From Dermatophilaceae bacterium (GTDB lineage: Bacteria; Actinomycetota; Actinomycetes; Actinomycetales; Dermatophilaceae), in assembly GCA_013361975.1 (NCBI GenBank), contig JABFXB010000517.1, forward strand, positions 1 to 12,421: a stretch of 12,421 nt of DNA, given 5' to 3'. A program made the translations under genes and the position numbers. A model generated the notes under the pieces. The model was not told where the DNA came from and made no database searches. It worked only from the letters and a program-made list of their open reading frames with translations. How positions within the stretch are numbered: position 1 is the first letter of the stretch; each line of letters begins with the position of its first letter. Shown here piece by piece: positions 1-6,905 of the stretch.

Positions 1-75
1 TTCCCCGAGACCAGCCGGAAGGTCCTGGCCGCGCAGCAGGCCACCCTCGACTCGCTGCGGTTCGTGCCCCGCTGA
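1..75 (+). CDS. C-terminal end of an unidentified protein (partial, cut by window edge)
   Basis: Frame 1 reads 24 sense codons (FPETSRKVLAAQQATLDSL, then RFVPR) and ends at a TGA at 73-75. All 24 codons end in G or C, the coding signature of this genome, and a hairpin follows the stop directly. The visible residues look like an amphipathic helix (KVLAAQQATLDSL) and a short basic tail. This is too little to assign a family, so no function is proposed. It faces the DinB-like gene tail to tail. Confidence 0.7.
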   Translation, partial: FPETSRKVLAAQQATLDSLRFVPR

Positions 76-95
76 CCGCTGACCGCCCTCAGCGG
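76..95 (+). terminator. Hairpin terminator after the partial plus-strand gene
   Basis: The arms CCGCTGA (76-82) and TCAGCGG (89-95) are perfect 7-base complements around a 6-base loop, starting one base after the stop codon. The left arm is duplicated just upstream (CCGCTGA at 69-75), so an alternative pairing exists. There is no T-run, which is common for intrinsic terminators in high-GC actinobacteria. The position supports the call; the absence of a U tract limits confidence. Confidence 0.5.
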
Positions 96-104
96 CCGCG
101 CTCT

Positions 105-659
105 GTAGGTGGGTGTGACGTCGGTGAACGCGGACGCGTCGTACGCCTGCGTGTCGTGGTCGTCGTTGGGCAGACCCAGCGGGTGGTACGGCTCGTCCAG
201 CCCGAGAACGGCCCTGCCCAGCCACGTGTCGGTGGCCATGACCAGGTGGCGCAGGGTCTGGGCCAACGACCACTCGCCGCCCACGGAGGCGTCGACCGTG
301 CCGGGCGGCATGATCGACGCGCGCTCGAGCGTGGCCGCCCAGGCCTGCTCCACCGCCACCCAGGCGTCACGCAGCTCGGAAGGGCTCGACGCCGAACGGA
401 GCTCGCGCCCCGGGAATCGCCGGTTCAGCTCCGCGTCGACGAGTGGGACGACGTCCACGCCGTTGACCAGCAGCCGGGCGCCGCCCTCCATCAGCCAGGG
501 CGAGTCGACCTCCATGCCCGCGACGTCGCTGCCGCGCACCACGACCCCGCTGAGGTCGCAGCCGACGAACCACGTGGCGCGGAGGTCGCGGTCGCGGACC
601 AGCCCTCCGCCAGCGCCGCCGCCAGCGCCGGCAAGCTCGTCGAGCCACCCCTCGTCCAT
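105..659 (-). pseudogene. DinB-family (maleylpyruvate isomerase-like) protein, C-terminus apparently lost
   Basis: From an ATG at 659 the minus strand encodes about 185 recognisable residues of an actinobacterial DinB-family protein. The N-terminus has a pentapeptide-like stretch (RDRDLRATWFVGCDLSGVVV, about residues 22-41), then DSPWLMEGGARLLVNGVDVV and ELNRRFPGRELRSASS. The start of the DinB four-helix fold follows, with GEWSLAQTLRHLVMATDTWL and the PYHPLGLPNDDHD segment. Family members normally continue for another 70-90 residues, including a conserved EEEWEHHRYAVRDL-type end. Here the similarity stops at TPTY (codon ending at 105). The frame then runs, without a stop, antisense over the terminator and the last exon-like codons of the opposing gene to the window edge. 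DinB/MDMPI proteins are small-molecule, often mycothiol-dependent enzymes; the substrate of this one is unknown. No Shine-Dalgarno is visible, but CATGGT lies 6 bases before the ATG. A sequencing error or a naturally short variant remains possible. Confidence 0.6.
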
Positions 660-672
660 GGTCAGACCATGG
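656..672. repeat. 17-base perfect palindrome over the start of the DinB-like gene
   Basis: CCATGGTCAGACCATGG is a perfect inverted repeat with 8-base arms and one central base. It includes the start codon of the DinB-like gene (complement of 657-659) and its putative -10 hexamer. It could be an operator for a dimeric repressor. A chance palindrome is also plausible. Confidence 0.45.
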
Positions 673-726
673 CACAGACCGCCGACACGGCCCACCACGA
701 ACGTCCCACGGCGTGCCGGGCTGCGG

Positions 727-2985
727 TCAGAGGCCGAGCTCCTTGCCCAGCACGGGCTTGAGCCTCTGCGCGTACGTGCTCGTGATGTGGTTGCTGTCGC
801 GGTACACGATGGTGTTGCCCACCACGACGGGACAGGTCTCGGCGCAGAAGTAGGGCAGCAGGTCGACGTAGCGGGCGCCGGTAGCCGCGGTCGCCGCCTT
901 CCAACCGCCGTTGCGCGAGGCGACGGCCGACGACATCGGCTTGACGCACGTGCCCATGGTGGCGCGCTTGGAGCCGAGGCACTTGCCGGCGTCCTGCTCG
1001 AGGATCGACACGTCGCTGAGCACCGTGACCTTGGTGTCGGGCAGGCGCGAGTGCACCTTCGAGAGCATCCGCTTCGCACCTGCGGTGAACCGCTCGGAGT
1101 CCTCGCCGACCGGCACCGGCCCGGTGCCGGCCTCGTTGACGAGGGGTGTGCCGAGGTAGCCGCTGATGATGATGTGGTCCGGCTTGATGCGGGCGATCTG
1201 TTCGAGCGACCACTGACCGAACTTGCGGCACTCGGGATAGGCCTTCCCCCGGTACCACTCCACCTCGTCGAGGGGCACGCAGCTGGCCTTGGTGAAGGGG
1301 ACGATCTTGTAGCCACGTTCCTTGGCGAGCTGCTCGAGGGGACGCATCCACATGCCGATGTGCGAGTCGCCCCAGAGCACGATCGTCCGCGACGCCTTGG
1401 TGTCGCCACTGGGGCAGATGTCGATCGTCAGGGCCTCCCTCGAGGCCGAACAGGTGCCCATGGGGTGGGTGATGTCGCCGAAGAGATCGGGCAGCGCCGG
1501 CACGAGCGCCTCCGGGAGAGGCGCGTTGTCCCGGGCCAGGGCCGAGGCCCGGGCGACGTCGGCGACGAGCTGCTGGGGGGTCACGAGCCCGGTGCTCGCC
1601 GCCACCTTGGTCAGCGCGGTCGCGGCTTCGCTGGCCTCGCTGTTGCGGCCCGCGTCGTACGCCCACACCCCGCCGACGCTGCCCAGCACCATGGCCACGG
1701 CAGCGGGCCAGAGCAGCAGCGAGCGGGCGACCGAGCGCCGGTGTGCCCGCGCCGTGTCTCGCAGGTGGGCGCGCGACACGGCGCTGCCATCGGGCCCTGC
1801 CCCGGTCTTCAGGTCGTTCGGGGCCGTCTTCGCCGGGTGGTGGAACGGCGTCTCGACCCACCGGTAGCTGGCCCAGGCGAGCACGACGGACGCGCCCAGG
1901 GCGAGCAGCCGTTCGAGCAGCCCGAGGTCGCGCACGACGTAGGCGCTGGGGAGGATGAGCAGCGGCCAGTGCCAGAGGTAGAGCGAGTAGGAGATGTTGC
2001 CGACGAAGCGCATGGGGCGGGTGTCGAGCAGCAGTCGCGCGCCGGTGCGGGGGCCGTCGATGCCGCCCCCGAGCACGAGGGCCGCGCCGAGCACGGGCAG
2101 CGCTGCGTGCCAGCCGGGGAACGGCGTAGCCGAGTCGAACGTGAGCACGGCGACGGCGATGGCGAGCAGGCCGGCCCACGACGCCACGCCCTTCACCGCC
2201 GCGGGCAGGCGGCCGATGCCGCCGGCCGCGAGCGCGAGCAGCGCGCCCACACTGAGCTCCCACGTGCGCGTGAAGGTCGAGTAGTAGGCCATCTGCGGGT
2301 TGGTTCCCGTGCGGTGCACCGACCACCAGAAGGAGAGGGTCGCGAGGAGCAGGATCAGGGCCGCCGAGCGCCGCAGGGCCACCGCGCGCGTCGCCGGACG
2401 CGACGAGCCCACCGACCCGCGTGCCCGCGCCCCGAGGTACATGATGAGCCCGATGACCGCCGGCCAGACGAGGTAGAACTGCTCCTCCACCGCGAGCGAC
2501 CAGAAGTGCTGCACCGGCGAGACGAACGCGCTGGTCGAGAAGTAGTCGGTGCCGGCAAGGGCGAAGTCGATGTTGGCCGAGAAGAGCGCCGCTGCTCCGA
2601 TGTCCTGGAGCACCAGGCGCAGGTTGCTCGTCGTGTAGACGAGCAACGAGACGGCACACACGACGAGGAGCGTCACGGTGGCCGCCGGCAGGATGCGCAG
2701 CGCACGGCGCGAGTAGAACCCTGCGATCGAGACCCGACCCGTCCGGGTGACCTCGCGGGCGAGGATGCCGGTGATGAGGAAGCCCGAGATCACGAAGAAG
2801 ACGTCGACGCCCACGTAGCCGCCGGCGAAGCCGGCGATCCCGGCGTGGCTCAGCATGACCGAGAGGACCGCCACGGCACGCATACCCTGGATGTCGCCGC
2901 GTCGTGGCGCGCGGGAGGCGCCGCTCCGGGGCCTTTCCCGGGACTCCGGCCGCTCGCGGGGCGGCACGTGGACCTGTTGGGACAC
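727..2985 (-). CDS. Acyltransferase 3 family membrane protein with C-terminal SGNH domain (OatA-like)
   Basis: The 752-residue protein has the two-part layout of bacterial O-acyltransferases such as OatA. An acyltransferase-3 domain of about ten membrane helices spans residues 35-380, a further helix lies near 421-442, and an extracytoplasmic SGNH esterase-like domain covers about 500-750. Visible AT3 signatures are LSVMLSHAG (His47, proposed catalytic), VGVDVFFVISGFLITG, YSRRALRILPA (basic motif) and HFWSLAVEEQFYLVWP. The SGNH part shows the block I motif LWGDSHIG with nucleophile Ser541, and YRDSNHIT with Asp730 and His733. Eight cysteines in the outer domain (512, 524, 569, 586, 669, 680, 714, 718) suggest disulfides. 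Known relatives move acyl groups across the membrane onto peptidoglycan or surface glycans; the acceptor here cannot be told. The start is GTG with AAGGAG four bases upstream, one of the few clear ribosome binding sites in the window. The N-terminal 30 residues are a basic, proline-rich cytoplasmic stretch. The gene lies 235 bases after ychF on the same strand and probably has its own promoter. Confidence 0.93.
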   Translation of the reverse strand: MSQQVHVPPRERPESRERPRSGASRAPRRGDIQGMRAVAVLSVMLSHAGIAGFAGGYVGVDVFFVISGFLITGILAREVTRTGRVSIAGFYSRRALRILPAATVTLLVVCAVSLLVYTTSNLRLVLQDIGAAALFSANIDFALAGTDYFSTSAFVSPVQHFWSLAVEEQFYLVWPAVIGLIMYLGARARGSVGSSRPATRAVALRRSAALILLLATLSFWWSVHRTGTNPQMAYYSTFTRTWELSVGALLALAAGGIGRLPAAVKGVASWAGLLAIAVAVLTFDSATPFPGWHAALPVLGAALVLGGGIDGPRTGARLLLDTRPMRFVGNISYSLYLWHWPLLILPSAYVVRDLGLLERLLALGASVVLAWASYRWVETPFHHPAKTAPNDLKTGAGPDGSAVSRAHLRDTARAHRRSVARSLLLWPAAVAMVLGSVGGVWAYDAGRNSEASEAATALTKVAASTGLVTPQQLVADVARASALARDNAPLPEALVPALPDLFGDITHPMGTCSASREALTIDICPSGDTKASRTIVLWGDSHIGMWMRPLEQLAKERGYKIVPFTKASCVPLDEVEWYRGKAYPECRKFGQWSLEQIARIKPDHIIISGYLGTPLVNEAGTGPVPVGEDSERFTAGAKRMLSKVHSRLPDTKVTVLSDVSILEQDAGKCLGSKRATMGTCVKPMSSAVASRNGGWKAATAATGARYVDLLPYFCAETCPVVVGNTIVYRDSNHITSTYAQRLKPVLGKELGL

Positions 2986-3158
2986 GGTGCTCCTTGTGGG
3001 TCAGCGGTGGGTGTCGCGCGGGCTGTCGCGTCTGGGTGTCGGCTGGCGTGGGCGGGTGTGTTCTGGCCCTGCCCCGTCGGTGCGGCACAGGTGTCGGCGG
3101 CGATCACGCTACCGCCATGCGGCACCGGCCGACGGGACGTGCGCCCCGGGCGAGACGG
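2986..3158 (-). promoter_or_regulatory. C-rich leader and candidate promoter of the acyltransferase gene
   Basis: On the minus strand a TAGCGT hexamer (complement of 3106-3111) matches the actinobacterial -10 pattern and would give a leader of about 110 bases. I see no convincing -35. The last 77 bases of the leader contain about 39 C, 21 A, 16 G and a single T, so the transcript would be almost free of U and poorly structured. It ends in AAGGAG and the GTG start. The C-over-G excess resembles Rho-utilisation regions, but this is inference from composition alone. Confidence 0.35.
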
Positions 3159-3221
3159 TCACGCCGCCACGATCGCCCCGTCGGCGATCTCGTTCCGGGC
3201 CGCGAGGGCCACCAGGGCGTC
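3159..3221 (-). pseudogene. Possible C-terminal coding remnant downstream of ychF
   Basis: Immediately after the ychF stop, and overlapping it by one base in another frame, the minus strand reads ALVALAARNEIADGAIVAA and ends at a TGA (3159-3161). Every codon from the Asp at 3219-3221 to the stop ends in G or C, while second positions are only about half G/C. That is the three-phase pattern of real genes here, and the peptide looks like a normal helix-turn-strand. The NEIADGAIVAA end is reminiscent of the C-termini of some NUDIX hydrolases, a weak guess. No start codon or upstream part is present, so it would be a leftover of a deleted gene. It may also be chance. Confidence 0.35.
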
Positions 3222-4306
3222 TAGACGTTGAAGCGGAACTCCACGACGTCGCCGTCGGCCATGACGTAGTCCTTGCCCTCGATGCGCACCTTGCCGGCCG
3301 CCTTGGCCGCGTTCATCGAGCCGGCCGCGACGAGGTCGTCGAAGCCGACGACCTCGGCCTTGATGAAGCCGCGCTGGAAGTCGGTGTGGATGACGCCTGC
3401 CGCCTGCGGGGCGGTCCAGCCCTTCCCGATCGTCCAGGCGCGCGACTCCTTGGGGCCGGCCGTCAGGTAGGTCTGCAGGCCGAGCGTGTGGAAGCCGGTG
3501 CGGGCGAGCTGGTCGAGGCCCGACTCCTCCGCGCCGAAGCTCTGGAGCAGCTCGAGGGCCTCGTCGGGCTCCATCTCCATGAGGTCCATCTCGAGCTTGG
3601 CGTTGAGGAAGACCGCGTCGGCCGGAGCCGCGAGCTCGCGCAGCGACGCCTGCAGCTCGGCGTCGGCGAGCTGGTCCTCGTCGAGGTTGAACACGTAGAT
3701 GAACGGCTTGGTGGTCAGCAGACCCAGCGACTTGGCCTCGGCGAGGTCGACGCCGGCGGCCGGGCCCCTGGCGTACAGGGTGTGGCCCTCCTCGAGGATC
3801 TTCTGCGCGGCCTGGGCGAGCTCGAGCGCAGCCTTCTTGTCCTTGTTGATCCGCGCCTCCTTCTCGAGCCGGGGCACGGCCTTCTCGAGGGTCTGGAGGT
3901 CGGCGAGGATGAGCTCGGTGTGGATCGTCTCGATGTCGCTCGCGGGGCTCACCTTGCCGTCGACGTGCACGACGTCGCCGTCCTCGAACGCGCGCACGAC
4001 CTGGCAGATCGCGTCGGCCTCGCGGATGTTGGCGAGGAACTTGTTGCCGAGGCCCTCACCCTCGCTCGCGCCCCGCACGATGCCGGCGATGTCGACGAAG
4101 CTCACCGTCGCCGGGAGGATCTTCTCCGAGCCGAAGATCTCGGCGAGGGCGCCGAGCCTGGGGTCGGGCAGCGGCACCACGCCGACGTTCGGCTCGATCG
4201 TCGCGAACGGGTAGTTCGCGGCGAGGACGTTGTTCTTGGTCAGGGCGTTGAAGAGCGTCGACTTGCCGACGTTGGGGAGACCGACGATTCCGATGGTGAG
4301 TGCCAC
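3221..4306 (-). CDS. ychF: Redox-regulated ATPase / Obg-like P-loop NTPase YchF
   Basis: The 361-residue product has the usual YchF length and end (VVEFRFNV). The P-loop GLPNVGKST is at residues 9-17 and the G3 motif DIAG at 72-75. NLDE at 207-210 replaces the NKxD specificity motif of true GTPases, which is the family mark for binding ATP. His114 (DVVHVDG) is the conserved position tied to hydrolysis. A helical hairpin follows at about 130-175, and a C-terminal TGS domain covers about 277-361 (with HTDFQRGFIKAEV). YchF associates with ribosomes and influences translation and oxidative-stress tolerance in other bacteria; it acts in the cytosol. The start is GTG with no Shine-Dalgarno and TAGACT nine bases upstream, suggesting a leaderless or near-leaderless transcript. 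In many actinobacteria ychF lies near ispH and xseA, as it does here. Confidence 0.97.
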   Translation of the reverse strand: MALTIGIVGLPNVGKSTLFNALTKNNVLAANYPFATIEPNVGVVPLPDPRLGALAEIFGSEKILPATVSFVDIAGIVRGASEGEGLGNKFLANIREADAICQVVRAFEDGDVVHVDGKVSPASDIETIHTELILADLQTLEKAVPRLEKEARINKDKKAALELAQAAQKILEEGHTLYARGPAAGVDLAEAKSLGLLTTKPFIYVFNLDEDQLADAELQASLRELAAPADAVFLNAKLEMDLMEMEPDEALELLQSFGAEESGLDQLARTGFHTLGLQTYLTAGPKESRAWTIGKGWTAPQAAGVIHTDFQRGFIKAEVVGFDDLVAAGSMNAAKAAGKVRIEGKDYVMADGDVVEFRFNV

Positions 4307-4321
4307 GGGGACAAGAGTCTA
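4307..4321 (-). promoter_or_regulatory. Candidate leaderless promoter (-10) of ychF
   Basis: The minus strand reads TAGACTCTTGTCCCCGTG, a TANNNT hexamer (complement of 4316-4321) nine bases before the GTG start, with no ribosome binding site. The thioesterase gene has a similar TAGACC-TTGACCC-GTG arrangement. No clear -35 is seen. Confidence 0.45.
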
Positions 4322-4369
4322 GTGGCGCTCGGACGGCCTCCCGACCACGCCGCCGTATGCCGTCGGGGC

Positions 4370-4600
4370 CGGCTCGTGCGAGCGTCCACTCCCGGCCGGG
4401 CCGCCACTCGAAGGCTGCGTCGACGAGCTGTTCGAGCATTCGGGCCAGCTCGGCGACCTGCGCCCCGTCTCGCCGCCGCTCGCCCAAGGCGGACGCCTGC
4501 CGCCGTCCCTGCTCGGAGAGCCGCCCGGGCAACCAGCCGGTGGCGATACCGGCCTCGTTGTCCTCGGTGGTCGCGTGCGTCTCGGAGAGGAGCTGGAGCG
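4370..4600 (-). pseudogene. Histidine phosphatase (phosphoglycerate mutase-like) remnant with internal deletion
   Basis: One continuous minus-strand frame contains both ends of a histidine phosphatase but no middle. The first part reads THATTEDNEAGIATGWLPG followed by RLSEQGRRQASALGERRRDG. This is the N-terminal catalytic-histidine region of actinobacterial members, with THA in place of RHG. It is joined directly to LEQLVDAAFEWRPGREWTL, the typical family C-terminus. About 110-130 residues are missing, including the second catalytic histidine and the binding arginines. There is no start codon: the frame follows directly in phase after the TGA of the thioesterase gene at 4620. There is also no proper stop, as the frame runs on over the start of ychF. 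The remnant fills nearly the whole 313-base gap between the thioesterase gene and ychF. The product would be inactive if made. The family match is from memory of conserved segments, not a search. Confidence 0.75.
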
Positions 4601-4619
4601 CCGCGTCAGGGCCGGCCCG

Positions 4620-5459
4620 TCACCGCGGCATCCGCACGCCGCACAGCTGCCGGGACTGGGCCACAAGGTTGCCGGCGGAGTCCCAGATCATCGCGTCCTC
4701 CTCCATCATCCCGCCGCCGAGGGTGTCGCTCGACAGCGAGACGCGCAGCCACCCCGAGGCGGGCCGGCGGCGGATGTGGCCGGTGAACTCGAGCGTCGGG
4801 GTCCAGCCGAGGAGGCCGAGGTCGAACGCCACGGGTGGCAGCGCGTCGAGCGCCATCATGAGCATCGTCGTGTCGGGCTCGCGGCCGTCGCGCAGGCGCA
4901 GCCAGCCGCGCATGACGCCGCGCATCGACGGCTTGCCCAGGGCCCAGCCGGCCGTCGACGGGTCGAGCCGCAGGTCGAGCCGCTCGAGGAACTTCGCGTT
5001 GGCGAGGAAGCCGGGGGGCGCCTGCTCGGCCGAGAGGCACTGGTCGGGCGGCGGCAGCTCGGGCGGGGAGGCCTGCCGCTGCACCTCGAGGTCGGTGAGG
5101 TTGCCGAAGGAGCCGATGGCCCGCATGCGCTCGACCGGCTCGCCGTGGTCGCCGGCCTGGTGGATCGTCATCTGCCCCGTCGACAGCTTGCGGCCGCAGC
5201 GCATCACCTCGGTGCTGACCGTGAAGGGCCCGGGCTGCGAGGCGGTCATGAAGTACGCGGAGAGCACCACCGGGTCGACGTGCTCGGTCGTCTCGGTCGG
5301 GTCGGCGAGGAGGTGCCCACCGAGGGCGCGCAGGGCGGTCGCCATGACGAGGCCGCCGTTGACGGCGTTGCCGATCATCCACTCCTCGTGGAAGGCCCCG
5401 TGCCACGTCGTCGGGTCGTCGCCGGGCTCGAGCCGGGTCGCGTCGTCGTACTCGCTCAC
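4620..5459 (-). CDS. Acyl-CoA thioesterase-like protein (double hotdog fold)
   Basis: The 279-residue protein has the length and layout of the TesB-like / thioesterase-family group with two tandem hotdog domains. The N-terminal unit (about 15-130) holds WMIGNAVNGGLVMATALRAL, corresponding to the G-G-hydrophobic helix of hotdog enzymes, and a VLSAYFMTASQPGPFTVSTE strand. The C-terminal unit (about 175-279) holds GWLRLRDGREPDTTMLMMAL and WTPTLEFTGHIRRRP, and ends DSAGNLVAQSRQLCGVRMP, a hallmark of this group. Members hydrolyse acyl-CoA thioesters or act on related lipids in the cytosol; the substrate is not predictable. No signal peptide is present. The start is GTG with TAGACC seven bases upstream and no Shine-Dalgarno. 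The gene is divergent from rmuC across 86 bases, and its TGA is followed in frame by the phosphatase remnant. Confidence 0.85.
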   Translation of the reverse strand: MSEYDDATRLEPGDDPTTWHGAFHEEWMIGNAVNGGLVMATALRALGGHLLADPTETTEHVDPVVLSAYFMTASQPGPFTVSTEVMRCGRKLSTGQMTIHQAGDHGEPVERMRAIGSFGNLTDLEVQRQASPPELPPPDQCLSAEQAPPGFLANAKFLERLDLRLDPSTAGWALGKPSMRGVMRGWLRLRDGREPDTTMLMMALDALPPVAFDLGLLGWTPTLEFTGHIRRRPASGWLRVSLSSDTLGGGMMEEDAMIWDSAGNLVAQSRQLCGVRMPR

Positions 5460-5545
5460 GGGTCAAGGTCTAACAGAGGACGCCGACGTCGTATGCCGGG
5501 GTGTCGGCTGCGTCACTGTCGGCGCCCTCTGCCACGGTGTGGGCC
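5460..5545. promoter_or_regulatory. Divergent promoter region between the thioesterase gene and rmuC
   Basis: The minus side carries TAGACC (complement of 5467-5472) seven bases before the thioesterase GTG. The plus side carries CACGGT (5533-5538) seven bases before the rmuC ATG. Both lack Shine-Dalgarno sequences, consistent with leaderless mRNAs. The hexamers are imperfect (TANNNC and CANNNT), so exact start points are uncertain. Confidence 0.45.
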
Positions 5546-6814
5546 ATGGACACCACCGCGCTGCTCGTCGGGCTCCTCGTCGGAGGACTGGCCGGCGCCG
5601 TCGTCGCCTGGCTCTCGGCGCGGTCGACCCTGCTCGCGCGGACCGCTGCCGCCGAGGCCGAGCGAGACGTGCTGCGCCAGCGGGTCGGCGACCTCGAGGC
5701 TGCTCGGGAGCTCGACGACGCGACGGCTGCCCTGCTCGCTCCGCTGCGCGACACCATCGGGCGCGTGGAGCGCCAGGTCGGCGCGCTCGAGCGCGACCGC
5801 TCCCTGCAGTTCGGTCAGCTCGGCGAGCGCCTCACCGAGGTGGGCCGCTCCACCGAGTCGCTGCGTTCCGAGACGGCCACGCTCGCCAGCGCCCTCAACG
5901 CCTCGACGGTGCGCGGCGCCTGGGGCGAGGTGCAGCTGCGCCGGGTCCTCGAGCTCTCGGGCCTGATCGCCCGCTGCGACTTCGACGAGCAGGTCACCCG
6001 CGTGAGCCGCCACGGCGCCACCGTGAGACCTGACGCCGTGATCAACCTCCCGGGCTCGCGCCACGTCGTCGTCGACTCGAAGGCACCGATGGCGCACTTC
6101 CTCCAGGCGCACGGCGACACCGTGTCCGAGATCGAGCGGGCCGAGCTGCTGGCCGCCCACGCCACCTCGCTGCGACGTCACGTCGAGAGCCTGGCCGCCA
6201 AGGCGTACTGGTCCGCGTTCGACCGGTCGCCCGAGGTCGTGGTCTGCTTCGTGCCCGGCGAGGCCATCCTCGCCACCGCCCTCGCCGACGACCCCGGCCT
6301 CTACGAGCACGCCCTGGGCCGCAAGGTCGTGCTGGCCTCGCCCGGCACCCTCTTCGCGGTGCTGCGCACGATCGGCGCCATCTGGCAGCAGGACGCGCTC
6401 GAGCAGAACGCCCGCGAGCTGCTCGCGATCGGCCAGGACCTCTACGCCCGGCTCTCCACGCTCGGTGGGCACGTCACCACGATGGGCCAGTCGCTCTCGC
6501 GCTCGGTCGAGCAGTACAACAAGTTCGTCGGCACCCTCGAGTCACGGGTGCTCGTCACGGCACGACGCATGCACGAGCTGCACCTCACGAGCGAGCGCCC
6601 ACCGGAGCTGCTGCCGGTCGAGGTGGCGCCTCGCTCGCTCAGCGCGACCGAGCTCACCGACGACCTCGGCCGCGACGCCCGCGACGACGCCTTCCTCGCA
6701 CGGGCAGCTGCCGAGCCCGACGCCCGACCCGAGCGCGGCTCCGGGCGCGGTCCCGAGGGCCGCGTCGAGGACGGCCTCCGCGACGGCGGCCGGCGGGACG
6801 AGCAGTCGGCCTGA
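5546..6814 (+). CDS. rmuC: DNA recombination protein RmuC
   Basis: The 422-residue product begins with one membrane helix (about 5-23, ALLVGLLVGGLAGAVVAWL). A coiled coil (about 33-115, rich in ERD, LRQRV and LERDR) comes next, followed by the RmuC nuclease-like core. Core signatures are RGAWGEVQLRRVLELSGL (Glu128), then RPDAVINLPGSRHVVVDSKAP. In the latter Asp163 and the DSK at 177-179 fit a PD-(D/E)xK active site. VVCFVPGEAILATAL and the helical VEQYNKFVGTLESRVLVTAR complete the domain. RmuC limits DNA inversions and rearrangements in E. coli and is predicted to cut aberrant DNA near the membrane. Residues from about 365 are a charged, Arg/Gly/Asp-rich tail, probably disordered. An in-frame start at 5501 exists, but the ATG at 5546 puts the membrane helix at the N-terminus and has a suitable -10. 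It is divergent from the thioesterase gene and followed by the VWA gene after 91 bases. Confidence 0.93.
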   Translation: MDTTALLVGLLVGGLAGAVVAWLSARSTLLARTAAAEAERDVLRQRVGDLEAARELDDATAALLAPLRDTIGRVERQVGALERDRSLQFGQLGERLTEVGRSTESLRSETATLASALNASTVRGAWGEVQLRRVLELSGLIARCDFDEQVTRVSRHGATVRPDAVINLPGSRHVVVDSKAPMAHFLQAHGDTVSEIERAELLAAHATSLRRHVESLAAKAYWSAFDRSPEVVVCFVPGEAILATALADDPGLYEHALGRKVVLASPGTLFAVLRTIGAIWQQDALEQNARELLAIGQDLYARLSTLGGHVTTMGQSLSRSVEQYNKFVGTLESRVLVTARRMHELHLTSERPPELLPVEVAPRSLSATELTDDLGRDARDDAFLARAAAEPDARPERGSGRGPEGRVEDGLRDGGRRDEQSA

Positions 6815-6836
6815 CGCGTCCCAGCACAGCCCCTGC

Positions 6837-6882
6837 CCGATTCGTCCGGAAAATGGACATCGGTCGGGCTGCACCGGAAAAT
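6837..6882 (+). promoter_or_regulatory. Hairpin and repeated CCGGAAAAT element upstream of the VWA gene
   Basis: Two copies of the 9-mer CCGGAAAAT (6846-6854 and 6874-6882) lie 28 bases apart in an otherwise very G+C-rich region. The first forms the loop of an inverted repeat: CCGAT (6837-6841) pairs with ATCGG (6859-6863) and GTCC (6844-6847) with GGAC (6855-6858), with a two-base bulge. The element may serve as the rmuC terminator, a regulator-binding site or part of the promoter of the next gene. A weak AGGTG (6897-6901) four bases before the GTG start could be its ribosome binding site. Confidence 0.4.
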
Positions 6883-6905
6883 ACGCGCGTGAGATCAGGT
6901 GCAGC

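Noticed and set aside
662..3088. A minus-strand frame of about 800 codons overlapping the acyltransferase
   Set aside because: It is an out-of-phase shadow with an Arg/Ala/Pro-rich translation; the acyltransferase frame carries all catalytic motifs.
109..3231. A plus-strand open frame of about 1,040 codons opposite the DinB-like and acyltransferase genes
   Set aside because: It is antisense to a clearly recognised acyltransferase, has very Arg/His/Gly-biased composition and no recognisable motifs. Long antisense frames are expected at this G+C content.
4620..4622. Stop-codon readthrough joining the thioesterase to the phosphatase remnant
   Set aside because: The frames are in phase, but no recoding signal is visible and the downstream part lacks the catalytic core, so an ordinary stop followed by a pseudogene is simpler.
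2855..4786. A plus-strand open frame of about 640 codons over ychF and the phosphatase remnant
   Set aside because: It is the antisense shadow of ychF: low-complexity translation, no motif, no ribosome binding site.
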